DNA of 39,976 bases from an uncultured Sphingomonadales bacterium (GCA_937898525.1 CALCBC010000033.1:1-39976), one strand, 5' to 3'. Positions 8,077-15,834 are shown, numbered from the stretch's first letter. Numbers and translations: made by a program. Notes: a model not told the origin generated them from the sequence alone.

Positions 8077-8354
8077 TCGTCCAGCTCCCGACTCTGTCTA
8101 TGCGTGGCGGCGCCTTAGCAGCTTGTCCTCGTGCCCGCGAGCCGCGCGCTTGCCGAGTAAATTACGGTTACGGCCCGGGTTACGCGGGGTTACACACGCG
8201 CCTCCGGCCGCGAGGCGGGCCAGCTCTGAAATTGACTATGTCCGAAACTTGTCGGGTTCATAAATCTCCGGTAAAGGCCCGCGCTCTACAACCCGGGGTA
8301 ATGGCGGATCGGCCCGAGGGCCACCGCGTGAAGCAAGCTGGAAGGTGGTCGCGA
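8077..8354. promoter_or_regulatory. Divergent intergenic region with three GGTTAC direct repeats
   Basis: 278 bases between two divergent haem-protein genes, so at least two promoters should lie here. GGTTAC occurs at 8166-8171, 8178-8183 and 8188-8193, all in the same orientation, starts 12 and 10 bases apart, with ATTACGG just before. This looks like a multi-site operator. A TTGACT at 8232-8237 could be a -35 element for the plus-strand cytochrome, but I see no well-spaced -10. No open frame with coding character was seen. Confidence 0.4.
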
Positions 8355-8720
8355 ATGGCACGATTCGGTACGAGGTTCGGAAGCAGGGCGGCGTTCGGCG
8401 CCCTGGCGCTGGCGCTGGTCGGCGTTCCTGTGGCGAGCGCTTTCGCCACCGCCGAGGATCCCTCGGCCGCGCTCAGCGAGGAGCAGGTCGCCAAGGGCCG
8501 GCAGATGTTCATGGACAACGGCTGCAACGCCTGCCACGCGCTCGCCGACGCCAACGCCTCGGGTTCGATCGGCCCTTCGTTTGACGGCAATGCCGCGCTC
8601 GACAAGGGCCACGTGGTCAACATCGTGACCAACGGCCAGGGCGCGATGCCGAGCTTCGGCTGGCTCGGCGAAGAGGATATCGACCTGCTTGCCAGCTATA
8701 TCGTGCAGGTGAAGAAGTAG
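8355..8720 (+). CDS. Soluble periplasmic cytochrome c (class I)
   Basis: Small monohaem cytochrome c, 121 residues from ATG at 8355. A signal peptide covers about residues 1-30 (VASAFA). The haem motif CNACH is at residues 57-61 and the likely axial Met98 lies in GAMPSF. Final helix: EEDIDLLASYIVQV. The size and motif order fit a cytochrome c5/c6-type carrier. GGAAGG at 8340-8345 is the likely ribosome site; an upstream ATG at 8301 would add a charged extension ahead of the signal and is less likely. It is a natural candidate electron acceptor for the nearby PQQ dehydrogenases, though that is inferred from neighbourhood only. A palindromic repeat follows eight bases after the stop. Confidence 0.9.
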   Translation: MARFGTRFGSRAAFGALALALVGVPVASAFATAEDPSAALSEEQVAKGRQMFMDNGCNACHALADANASGSIGPSFDGNAALDKGHVVNIVTNGQGAMPSFGWLGEEDIDLLASYIVQVKK

Positions 8721-8727
8721 CGCGATC

Positions 8728-8875
8728 GATCCTCCCCGAGCGTGTCTCGGGGAGGTGGCAGCCGCCGCTGGCGGCTGACGGAGGGGTATCGCAGTCGGAC
8801 GCGATCGTCGACGGCACCCCCTCCACCCTCGGTTTCGCGGGTGGTCCCGCTCCTCGAGCAAGCTCGGGGAGGATC
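8728..8875. repeat. Palindromic intergenic repeat with 13-bp perfect terminal inverted repeats
   Basis: GATCCTCCCCGAG at 8728-8740 is matched exactly by its inverse at 8863-8875. Inside are further hairpins: CTCCCCGAG with CTCGGGGAG at 8732-8754, and GCCGCC with GGCGGC near 8761-8776. It fills the space between the convergent cytochrome c and VOC genes and ends at the first base of the VOC stop codon. It resembles the REP-like intergenic palindromes common in sphingomonads and could act as a two-way terminator. A diverged relative lies at 11972-12098. Confidence 0.75.
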
Positions 8876-9867
8876 TAGTTTCCTGCCCGCGCCTGCCGTG
8901 CGGTGCGGCTGTTGGGACCAACCTGCGCGAAGTAGTTGGTCACTCCGTCAGGGTCGTTGAGCCAGATCGTCACGAGGTCGAACCCGGCGAGCTTGTTGAG
9001 CGGGGTCTCGACGGCGATTCCCCCGCGGTGCTTTGCCTTGGCTTCGACCATCGGCGTGTCTTTGACGACGTACTGGATGCCGGCGCTGCCGTTGTCGACG
9101 CGGTCGCCCATCGCCTCGTAGAGGAACAGCGTCGTTTCCTTGTGGCGGTAGGGATAGAGCGTCGTCCCGAGCAGCGGGGCCGGCACCGGCTCGAGTTCGT
9201 CGAGCCCGACGAACTCGCGGTAGAACGCGCGGCTCCGGTCGAGGTCGGACACCGCGATGCCCACCCCGACGCCGTCGTTCGAATGATCCTTCAGCCCCGG
9301 TCGGGTCTGGATCACGATGTCGAACCCGCCGGGATCCCTGACCAGCGCCTGGCGGGACCCGTCGCTGCGCTCGACGAATTCGGGCTCGGGGAAACCGGCT
9401 TCGCGGAAGCGCTGCTTCACGATCTCGTGGTCGGGGTACGACAGCAGGAAGAAGCGGATGCCCGTGCCGCCGCGATAGCCGCCTTCGAGGTCGTACTTGC
9501 GGTCGCCCTGCTGGCCGGCAGAAAGCTTGATCTGCCCGGTCCCCACTCCGGTGAGGATCATCTGCTGGGTAGAGGTCAGCTGGATCGGGTTGAGCGATCG
9601 CAGCGCCAGCGCCTCGGTGTAGAACCTGACCATCTCCTCGGTCTTCTCGCGCGGGAATCGGCGGAAGACGTTCATCGAATCCTGCACGAACAGGTCGCGG
9701 GTCGAGGACGTGAGTTGCGCCTCGGTCAGTTCGCCCGGCTTGTAGGCAAGGTCCGAGGCGACGCTCATCCGGGCGCCTTCGGGGGTAGTGATCGTCTCCT
9801 GCGCGGCGGCCGTGCCGGCAAGCGCGACGGCCGCGGCGCCCAGCAGGATCGTGAATGTGCGTCCCAT
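8875..9867 (-). CDS. Exported VOC-family (glyoxalase/dioxygenase-fold) protein, two modules
   Basis: 330-residue protein of the vicinal-oxygen-chelate superfamily with a signal peptide (VALAGTAAAQE, cut near residue 22). Two VOC modules are visible: one with the RFYTEALALRSL block (about residues 70-180) and one starting VGVGIAVSDLDRSRAFYREFVGLDELE and ending WLNDPDGVTNYF. Family members bind a metal and act on glutathione adducts, diols or antibiotics; an exported one is less common. I cannot assign metal ligands with certainty. ATG at 9867 is preceded by GGAGAGG. It lies 11 bases after the third PQQ dehydrogenase and is surely in its operon, which suggests it handles a reactive product of that enzyme (inference). 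Its stop codon sits at the edge of the palindromic repeat. Confidence 0.85.
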   Translation of the reverse strand: MGRTFTILLGAAAVALAGTAAAQETITTPEGARMSVASDLAYKPGELTEAQLTSSTRDLFVQDSMNVFRRFPREKTEEMVRFYTEALALRSLNPIQLTSTQQMILTGVGTGQIKLSAGQQGDRKYDLEGGYRGGTGIRFFLLSYPDHEIVKQRFREAGFPEPEFVERSDGSRQALVRDPGGFDIVIQTRPGLKDHSNDGVGVGIAVSDLDRSRAFYREFVGLDELEPVPAPLLGTTLYPYRHKETTLFLYEAMGDRVDNGSAGIQYVVKDTPMVEAKAKHRGGIAVETPLNKLAGFDLVTIWLNDPDGVTNYFAQVGPNSRTARQARAGN

Positions 9868-9878
9868 GAAACCTCTCC

Positions 9879-11825
9879 TCAATCCGGCAGCGCGAAGGCG
9901 ATCACCGATTCGTTGTTGAGCGGCCGGCCGTCCGGGCCACGCAGCGGCGGCCCGCCGAATCCCGAGCCCGCCGCGACGACCGCAATATACTGTTTCCCGT
10001 CCTTGCCGCGATAGCTGACCGGCACCGTCATCGGCGCGTAGTCGAGCTGCTGCTCCCACAGGATGGCGCCGTTGGTAGCGTCGAATGCGCGGAAGTAGCG
10101 GTCGGCCGTGGCGCCGATGAACACGAGCCCGCCGGCGGTGACGATCGGCCCGCCGAAGGTGTTGTTCGAGCCGGTCTCCCTCTTGGGACCCTCGAGCTCC
10201 TCGGTAATCCCGAGGCGGCTCGCCCACAGGATCTCGCCGGTATTGCCATCGACCGCCAGCAGCCGCCCCCACGGCGGACGGATGCACGGCAGGTTCACCG
10301 TACGGCCATCCTCCGTCTTGAAGCTGGCGCTGAACGACGAGTACGCGCCCGGCCCCTGCAGGCTACCGCGGTCGTAGGGCTGGTTCGAATTGGCGGTGCC
10401 GCGTCCGTAGTCACCTTCGGGATTGCGCTCCTCGATCCAGCCGATCGAACCGCTCTCGCTGGTGTTGACGAAGATCACCCCGCGTGTCGGATCGACCGCG
10501 CTGCCGCCCCAGTTCGACCCGCCGTTGTGCGGCATGTTGATAGAGGCCTTCGGCGGGTCGCCCTTCCTGTGGAAGAAGAACGGCGTGAACGAGCCGGCGT
10601 TGAAGAACGTCCCGCCGTAGGAATCGAGCAGCGCGCGGCAGGCCGCGGCGTGCTCGGCGTTCGTATCGTCGGGTGTGACGACGTCGTCGGGCGTCCACAC
10701 GCCGCGGTTGAGCTGCTCTGGCTTGACCGGGAACGGCTGGGTCGGGCTGTACCATTCGCCGGGCACGTCGGCGCTCGCAACCGGTCGTTCCTCGACCCCG
10801 TGGACCGGCTCGCCGGTCTCGCGGTTGAGGATGTACATCAGCCCCGGCTTGCCGGTCAGCGCCAGCGCGGGAATGCGCTTCCCGTCGACCGTCAGGTCGA
10901 CCATCACCGGCGGGGCGGGGAGGTCCCAGTCCCACAGGTCGTGATGGATGGTCTGGAAGTGCCACTTGTACTTGCCGGTCTGCGCATCGACCGCGACCAG
11001 AGAGTTGCCGAACAGGTTGGCCCCCGGCCGGTCCCCGCCGTAGTAGTTGGGGGAGGGGCTGCCGATCGTCATGTAGATCGTGTCGGTCTCGGGATCGGCC
11101 GTGGTGTACCAGATCCACATGTTGGTGCCCGAACGGTCCTTCCACCCGTCGTCGAGCCAGGTCTCGTGGCCGACTTCGCCGGGCTGGGGCACGGTGTTGA
11201 ACTCCCACAGCTTCTCGCCGGTGCGCGCGTCGTAGGCGCGGCTGTTGCCCGACGGGCCGCGCGGCATCTCCGCGGTCGTTGCGCCGATCAGCATCACGTT
11301 CTTGTAGATCGTCGGCGGGTAGCCGTAGGGCGTGCCCTCGATCGTGATCGAGCCGCCCTCGCCGAAGGTCGTGTCGACCTGTCCGGTCGCCGGGTCGAGC
11401 GCGGTGATCTTGCTGCCCGTGTTGTAGAACAGCCGCGGCTTGTAGTCCCCGTCGCCCGCCCACCAGGTCACGCTGCGGCGGATCGTGCCTTCGACCGGGT
11501 GGCGCCAGATTTCCTTGCCCGTATGCGCCTCCAGCGCGACCACCGCGTTGCCGAGCGGCAGGTACATGATTCCGTCGATCACGACCGGCACTGTGCCGCC
11601 GAGGATTCCGGCGCCGCCCTCGGGCCGCAACCGATAGCTCCACGCCTGCTCGAGATTCTCGACGTTGCTGCGGTTGATCTGGTCGAGCGGCGAATAGCGC
11701 TGCCCGCCGAGATCGCGCGCGTAGCGCGGCCAGTCCGCCGGATCGACCTGCACCGCGTCGGTCTTCGCCTGGACCGAAGGAGCCAGGGCCGCGGCAGCCA
11801 TCAGCAGGGCGATCGTCTTGCGCAT
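9879..11825 (-). CDS. PQQ-dependent dehydrogenase (soluble GDH-like propeller)
   Basis: Periplasmic quinoprotein dehydrogenase, 648 residues from ATG at 11825 (AAGGA upstream). An ATG a little upstream would add 11 charged residues before the signal, so I reject it. Signal peptide cut near PSVQA (residue 20). Propeller signatures: W.RYARDLGGQRYSPLDQI, ALEAHTGKEIWRH, AYDARTGEKLWEF, AVDAQTGKYKWHFQ, HHDLWDWDLP, FDATNGAILWEQ. It differs from the enzyme at 4179 by an insertion containing a Cys (AAACRALLDSYGG) before the SINMPHNGGSNWGG block. No haem motif is present, so electrons must go to a separate carrier such as the cytochrome at 8355. A GTGAACGGTTCAC palindrome upstream suggests repressor control. 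Substrate unknown. Confidence 0.92.
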   Translation of the reverse strand: MRKTIALLMAAAALAPSVQAKTDAVQVDPADWPRYARDLGGQRYSPLDQINRSNVENLEQAWSYRLRPEGGAGILGGTVPVVIDGIMYLPLGNAVVALEAHTGKEIWRHPVEGTIRRSVTWWAGDGDYKPRLFYNTGSKITALDPATGQVDTTFGEGGSITIEGTPYGYPPTIYKNVMLIGATTAEMPRGPSGNSRAYDARTGEKLWEFNTVPQPGEVGHETWLDDGWKDRSGTNMWIWYTTADPETDTIYMTIGSPSPNYYGGDRPGANLFGNSLVAVDAQTGKYKWHFQTIHHDLWDWDLPAPPVMVDLTVDGKRIPALALTGKPGLMYILNRETGEPVHGVEERPVASADVPGEWYSPTQPFPVKPEQLNRGVWTPDDVVTPDDTNAEHAAACRALLDSYGGTFFNAGSFTPFFFHRKGDPPKASINMPHNGGSNWGGSAVDPTRGVIFVNTSESGSIGWIEERNPEGDYGRGTANSNQPYDRGSLQGPGAYSSFSASFKTEDGRTVNLPCIRPPWGRLLAVDGNTGEILWASRLGITEELEGPKRETGSNNTFGGPIVTAGGLVFIGATADRYFRAFDATNGAILWEQQLDYAPMTVPVSYRGKDGKQYIAVVAAGSGFGGPPLRGPDGRPLNNESVIAFALPD

Positions 11826-11887
11826 CGGAATCCTTTCTTGTCGCCGTTTTGCCGTCACCTAACGCAGCCCGCGCGGGACCGCAAATC

Positions 11888-11908
11888 GTTCAATGGTGAA
11901 CGGTTCAC
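11888..11908. promoter_or_regulatory. Operator-like palindrome GTGAACGGTTCAC
   Basis: A perfect 6-1-6 inverted repeat at 11896-11908 lies about 70-85 bases upstream of the PQQ dehydrogenase start, with one more half-site GTTCA at 11888-11892. This is the size and symmetry of a TetR- or GntR-type operator. No regulator gene is adjacent, so it would act in trans. Confidence 0.45.
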
Positions 11909-11971
11909 AAGCTAATCAATTGTCTCCCGGCGCGACAAGACCGGCGCGGTCGGAAGAAGGCGGGAAGCTCA

Positions 11972-12098
11972 ATCCTCGCGGGTACGGGGAGGGGGCCAGG
12001 CGAAGCATGGTGGAGGTTCCCTCAGATGGCGCAAGGCCTGGTGCCGGTGCCACTCCACCACCCTTCGGGCGGTCCCCCCTTTCCCAGCGGAAGAGGAT
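11972..12098. repeat. Palindromic intergenic repeat, diverged second copy
   Basis: ATCCTC at 11972-11977 pairs with GAGGAT at 12093-12098. Inside, CGAAGCATGGTGGAGG pairs imperfectly with CTCCACCACCCTTCG, and GGGGAGGGGGCC with GGTCCCCCCTT. It has the same general design as the element at 8728-8875 and likewise ends on the stop codon of a minus-strand gene, here the glycerate kinase. Probably a REP-like element serving as a terminator. Confidence 0.6.
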
Positions 12099-12943
12099 CA
12101 GAGGGGCCGCTGGTCCGCTCCGATCTCGATGACCACGTCAGCCCGCCCGGGCATTTCCTCGAGCATCCAGCGCGTCAGTCGCTCGTAGTGCATCAGGAAG
12201 CGGTCGAGCGCCGCCCCATTCATGATCGCGGTCCCCTCGGGGCGTGATGCGGCGAGCTTCTGCTCCTGGAGCAACCGGTTGGCGCGGACCGCCTCGAAGC
12301 CGGCGACCCTGAGCATGAACAGCAGGTCGAGCTGCCCGAACAGCCCGGCGTAGTCGGTCGCCAGCCGGCGGTTGACCTCGCTGCGCCACGCCCCGTCGGG
12401 GTCCTCGTCGCGCTCGAGCGCATTGATCGGCTCAGCCAGCGCCTCCGCCGTTTGCGGAACCGCACCGACACACCAGCCTTCGAGCAGCACGACGTCGACC
12501 GGGGGTTCGATGACCCGCCGCATCGGTGCGCGATCGTCGGTCGCCTTGTCGAACCGCGGCAGCGCGGCCGTCCGTCCGGCCAGCAGGTCGTCGAGGATCG
12601 TCTCGCCGAGCGCGATGTCGTGCGTGCCCGGGACGCCGCGGGTCGCGAACAGCGGGTGCTTGTCCGCGGCCAGCGCAGCGCGTTCGGCGCGGGTCAGGTA
12701 GAGGTCGTCGAGCGACAGCGTTACCGACCGCAGGTTGTGTTCGATCAGCAGCGTTTCGAGAAACCGGCAGAGCGTGGACTTGCCCGAACCCTGTGCGCCG
12801 CTGATCCCGACGACGACCTTGCCCTTGTCGAACCACAGGTCGGCGATGGTGTCCGCGATCGGGCGCCAGTGCCGGTCGACCACCTCGCGGTAGTCCTCGG
12901 GCAGACCTTCGGCGGCGATCAGGTCGGCGATCGCCGTGCTCAT
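12098..12943 (-). CDS. Glycerate kinase-like P-loop kinase (plant GLYK / uridine-kinase-like type)
   Basis: 281-residue P-loop kinase. Walker A GAQGSGKS is at residues 49-56. The block SLDDLYLTRAERAALA..HPLFATRGVPGTHD is typical of the D-glycerate 3-kinase family related to phosphoribulokinase and uridine kinase. VVLLEGWCVGA follows. It would phosphorylate D-glycerate to 3-phosphoglycerate with ATP in the cytoplasm. The start ATG at 12943 overlaps the stop of the hydroxyacid dehydrogenase gene (ATGA), so the reductase product D-glycerate would be its substrate. It is the last gene of a three-gene operon. The family assignment is firm; the substrate is inferred. Confidence 0.85.
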   Translation of the reverse strand: MSTAIADLIAAEGLPEDYREVVDRHWRPIADTIADLWFDKGKVVVGISGAQGSGKSTLCRFLETLLIEHNLRSVTLSLDDLYLTRAERAALAADKHPLFATRGVPGTHDIALGETILDDLLAGRTAALPRFDKATDDRAPMRRVIEPPVDVVLLEGWCVGAVPQTAEALAEPINALERDEDPDGAWRSEVNRRLATDYAGLFGQLDLLFMLRVAGFEAVRANRLLQEQKLAASRPEGTAIMNGAALDRFLMHYERLTRWMLEEMPGRADVVIEIGADQRPL

Positions 12944-13899
12944 GCGATCTTGTCGGGCAGGGGCTCACCCCTTGCGAAGGCCTCCACATTGGCCAGCGCC
13001 TTCATTCCCATCGCGATGCGCGTTTCGGCGTTGGCGCTGCCGAGGTGCGGCAGCAGGACGACGTTCTCGAACCCCAGCAGGACCTCGGGCACTTCGGGTT
13101 CGTGCGGGTAGACGTCGAGACCGGCACCGGCGAGGTGCCCCCGCTCGAGCGCCTCGGCAAGCGCGGTATGGTCGACGATCCCACCGCGCGCGGTGTTGAT
13201 CAGGTAGCTGCCGGGCTTCATCTCGGCGAAGGCCGCGGCGTCCATCATGTTGGCGGTCTCCGCGCCTCCGGGGACGTGGAGCGAGACGAAGTCGGCCACG
13301 CGGAGCAGCTCGTAGAGCGTTTCACGGCGTTCGGCCTCGAGTTCCGCCGCCACCGCCGGATCGCATTCGCGCCGGCCGTAGTAGGCGATCTTCATCCCGA
13401 ACCCGTGCTTCGCGCGCCGGGCCGTGGCGATGGCGATGCGCCCCATGCCGACGAGGCCGAGTACCTTGCCCTTGATCGAGGCGCCGATCAGGTGCGTCGG
13501 GCGCCAGCCCGTCCAGCGCCCGTCGCGCAGCTCGCGCTCGCCTTCGCCCGCGCGCCGCGCGGCCATCAGCAGCAGCGTCATGGCGATGTCGGCGGTGGCG
13601 TCGGTCAGCACGCCCGGGGTGTTGGTGACCGCGATGCCCTTGGCCTTCGCGGCCGCGAGGTCGATGTGGTCGAAGCCGACGCCGTAGTTGGCGATCAGCC
13701 GGACCCGGTCGCCTCCGGCGATGACCTCGGCGTCGATCCGGTCCGAGACCGTCGGGCACAACACGTCGAATTCGCCCATCGCCGCAGTCAGCTCGGCCGG
13801 GCTCAGCGGGCGGTCGGCCTCGTTGAGGACGACCTCGAACCTGTCCTGCAGCGCCCGCTCGACTTCCGGCGGCCAGCGCCGGGTAACCAGAACCCGCAT
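12940..13899 (-). CDS. D-2-hydroxyacid dehydrogenase (glyoxylate/hydroxypyruvate reductase type)
   Basis: 319-residue NAD(P)-dependent D-isomer-specific 2-hydroxyacid dehydrogenase. The nucleotide-binding loop is GLVGMGRIA (residues 148-156). The active-site set is Arg238 in INTARGG, Glu267 in the HEPEVP segment and His285 in LLPHLGSAN. The N-terminal substrate domain carries NYGVGFDHID at residues 71-80. Likely reactions are glyoxylate to glycolate and hydroxypyruvate to D-glycerate. The coupled kinase downstream favours the second. ATG at 13899 overlaps the TGA stop of the GST gene (TGATG). The frame remains open further upstream only as a shadow of the GST gene. Confidence 0.92.
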   Translation of the reverse strand: MRVLVTRRWPPEVERALQDRFEVVLNEADRPLSPAELTAAMGEFDVLCPTVSDRIDAEVIAGGDRVRLIANYGVGFDHIDLAAAKAKGIAVTNTPGVLTDATADIAMTLLLMAARRAGEGERELRDGRWTGWRPTHLIGASIKGKVLGLVGMGRIAIATARRAKHGFGMKIAYYGRRECDPAVAAELEAERRETLYELLRVADFVSLHVPGGAETANMMDAAAFAEMKPGSYLINTARGGIVDHTALAEALERGHLAGAGLDVYPHEPEVPEVLLGFENVVLLPHLGSANAETRIAMGMKALANVEAFARGEPLPDKIA

Positions 13900-14741
13900 C
13901 AGGCCTTCGCCATTCCCTCGGTGATCCGCTGAGTCTCGGCCCGCGTCGACTCGGGGCCGGTATTGCGCTTGTGGATGCCGCCCTGGCCCGGCGGCGCGAA
14001 CAGCGGTGGATCGCCCTCGCGCTGCTTGAGCCCGAACAGCGGGAACAGCCCCGGATGGCGCCCGAGGCCGCCGTAGAGGTCGAGGCAGCGCTCGATCCAC
14101 GGGCGCAGTGGGTCGTCTTCGGCCAGAACCGGACTGTTCTTGCACACCGAAGCGGTGAACAGGATCGAGCCCATGATCCGGTAGTCGGCGTAGTTGGGCC
14201 CGTCGCCGCCAAGCCAGTCGGCCTCGCGCAGCGCGATCCTCAGCGGTTCGAGCGAGGCCGAGATGTGCGGCAGGCGGTCCTCGTAGCCCTGCTGCATCTC
14301 CTCGAGCGTCTTGCCGAGCATCTTCTCGCGCGAATGTGTGATGTATTCGTGGTCCTCGGGATTGGCGAGGTCGCGGTAGCTGACGCAGTTGCAGCGCATC
14401 CACGGCCCGGTGGCGACCTGCCAGAACCACGCGTCGAGCGCGCGGGTCATGATCGCCACGCTCGGATGCGGGATCAGCATCGGCCGGTCGGGGTAGGTCT
14501 CGTCGAGGTATTCGACGATGCCCCAGCTATCGAGCACCCATTTGCCGTCGTCGACGATCGCCGGCAGCCGCTCGGTCTTGCCACCGGTGCGTTCGAGTAT
14601 CCCGGTGAACCCGCCCGGCACGACGTCGAGCTCGAACCCCTTGTGCTTGAGCGCGTACTTGGTCGCCCACACGAAGGGGCTGATCGTCGCGCCGGTCGAC
14701 AGCGCGAGGTCGTAGAAGGTGATGGTGTTGTTCTGCGCCAC
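13899..14741 (-). CDS. LigE-like glutathione S-transferase (beta-etherase family)
   Basis: 280-residue glutathione S-transferase closely resembling LigE/LigP beta-aryl etherases of Sphingobium SYK-6 as I remember them. Shared blocks include TKYALKHKGFELDVVPGG, GILERTGG, VDDGKWVLDSWGI, EYLDETYPDRPML, LGGDGPNYADY and GLGRHPGLFPLFGLK. LigE enzymes cleave beta-O-4 ethers of lignin-type dimers using glutathione. Start chosen: GTG at 14741 with GGAGAGG four bases upstream, giving MAQNNTITFYDL, which matches the family's N-terminus; a longer frame to 14816 adds unrelated residues. The stop overlaps the start of the hydroxyacid dehydrogenase gene, so they are one operon with glycerate kinase. No other lignin genes are in the window, so the true substrate is open. 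Confidence 0.88.
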   Translation of the reverse strand: MAQNNTITFYDLALSTGATISPFVWATKYALKHKGFELDVVPGGFTGILERTGGKTERLPAIVDDGKWVLDSWGIVEYLDETYPDRPMLIPHPSVAIMTRALDAWFWQVATGPWMRCNCVSYRDLANPEDHEYITHSREKMLGKTLEEMQQGYEDRLPHISASLEPLRIALREADWLGGDGPNYADYRIMGSILFTASVCKNSPVLAEDDPLRPWIERCLDLYGGLGRHPGLFPLFGLKQREGDPPLFAPPGQGGIHKRNTGPESTRAETQRITEGMAKA

Positions 14742-14766
14742 GGGGCCTCTCCGAGTTCTCGTTTGC

Positions 14767-14790
14767 GGCCCTGCTATGGGGTGCAGGGCC
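14767..14790. other. Perfect 8-bp stem hairpin upstream of the LigE-like gene
   Basis: GGCCCTGC at 14767-14774 and GCAGGGCC at 14783-14790 enclose an eight-base loop, 26-50 bases upstream of the GTG start of the GST gene. On the minus strand it would lie in the leader, where it could be a protein site or affect translation. There is no T-run after it on that strand. Confidence 0.4.
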
Positions 14791-14837
14791 AAAAGGGAAG
14801 GGGGAGGGGCGCTCATCCAGCTGCGGCCAATACGATC

Positions 14838-14868
14838 CGCGTCATCCAGGCTTTTTACCGGGATGACG
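14838..14868 (-). repeat. REP-like hairpin after the ketopantoate-reductase-like gene
   Basis: On the minus strand CGTCATCCCGG pairs with CCTGGATGACG (one G-U) around the loop TAAAAAG, about 20 bases after the stop at 14887. CGTCATCC/GGATGACG hairpins are frequent between genes in sphingomonads. It probably ends or stabilises the upstream transcript, but lacks a classic T-tract. Confidence 0.5.
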
Positions 14869-14886
14869 TGGGCGTTTGCGTTTGCG

Positions 14887-15834
14887 CTAGTCGGAGTGCG
14901 ACGAGGGCTCCTTCGCCTCCGCCAGCTTCGCTTCCTCGAGCTTCACCAGCCGCCACAACGTCTCGAGCACCGGCGCCGCCACGCCCACCGTCTTGCCAGC
15001 CTCGACGATTGCGCCGTTGATCGCGTCGACTTCGGTTCGGCGGCCTGCCTTGACGTCCTGCAGCATCGAGGCCTCGTGGTCGGCATGTTCGGTCATCGAG
15101 ACTTCGGTGAGGTCATGGATCGGCTGCGCGGGGACGGGCACGCCGTTGGCGTTGGCGACCGCGACGCCTTCTTCGACGCAAGTGCGGATCATGGTCCGGC
15201 TCTGGGCGTGGGCGCCGAGGAAGCCCGGCGTGCGGCGAGTGAGCGCGCAGAGCGGGTTCATCGTCGCGTTGAAGATCGCCTTCGACCAGATCGCCACGTG
15301 GATCTCCGGTTCGAGCTCGGCGGGCAGGCCGCCGGCGGTCAGCAGGTCGCAGACCTCGCGGGCGAAGGCCGGGTCGGCGCCGAACGCCGGGTAGAGCTTC
15401 GAGCCGCCCTCGCCGTGGCTGCGCACGCGGCCGGGGCCGACGAGATCGGAGGGGAGCGAACTCGAGCCGACGAGGATGCGGTCCTCGGACGCGTGCGCCG
15501 CCAGCCGACGGTCGTTCCCGAGGCCGTTCTGCAGGCTGAGCAGCCAGGTCTGCGGGCCGATCGCCGGCTTGATCCCCGCTATCGCGGCGTCGGTGTGAAA
15601 GGTCTTGGTGAACACGACGACGAGGTCGGCCGGCTCGGACACCTCTCCCGGCAACAGCGCGGGGATCGGCAGCAGTTCGGTTCCGGCGCGCGTTTCCAGT
15701 TCGAGGCCGCGGGCATTGATCGCCTCGACGTGCTCGCGGTTGACGTCGACGAACGTGACTTGTGCGCCCGCACGGTGGAAGGCGGCGCCGTAGAGGCAGC
15801 CCATGGCGCCGGCGCCGAGGATCAGGACGTTCAT
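14887..15834 (-). CDS. 2-dehydropantoate 2-reductase family protein (ketopantoate reductase-like)
   Basis: 315 residues with ketopantoate reductase architecture: an N-terminal Rossmann fold with GAGAMGCLYG (residues 7-16), FTKTFHTDAA, the LQNGLGN block, the conserved catalytic-helix Lys in VAIWSKAIFNATMNPLCAL, and a C-terminal helical domain with TEHADHEASMLQDVKAGRRTEVDAINGAIV. PanE reduces ketopantoate with NADPH in pantothenate synthesis; many paralogues act on other 2-oxoacids, and no pan genes are nearby, so I leave the symbol empty. ATG at 15834 overlaps the stop of the Nudix gene (ATGA), indicating coupling. The open frame beyond this start is a shadow of the Nudix gene. Confidence 0.88.
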   Translation of the reverse strand: MNVLILGAGAMGCLYGAAFHRAGAQVTFVDVNREHVEAINARGLELETRAGTELLPIPALLPGEVSEPADLVVVFTKTFHTDAAIAGIKPAIGPQTWLLSLQNGLGNDRRLAAHASEDRILVGSSSLPSDLVGPGRVRSHGEGGSKLYPAFGADPAFAREVCDLLTAGGLPAELEPEIHVAIWSKAIFNATMNPLCALTRRTPGFLGAHAQSRTMIRTCVEEGVAVANANGVPVPAQPIHDLTEVSMTEHADHEASMLQDVKAGRRTEVDAINGAIVEAGKTVGVAAPVLETLWRLVKLEEAKLAEAKEPSSHSD

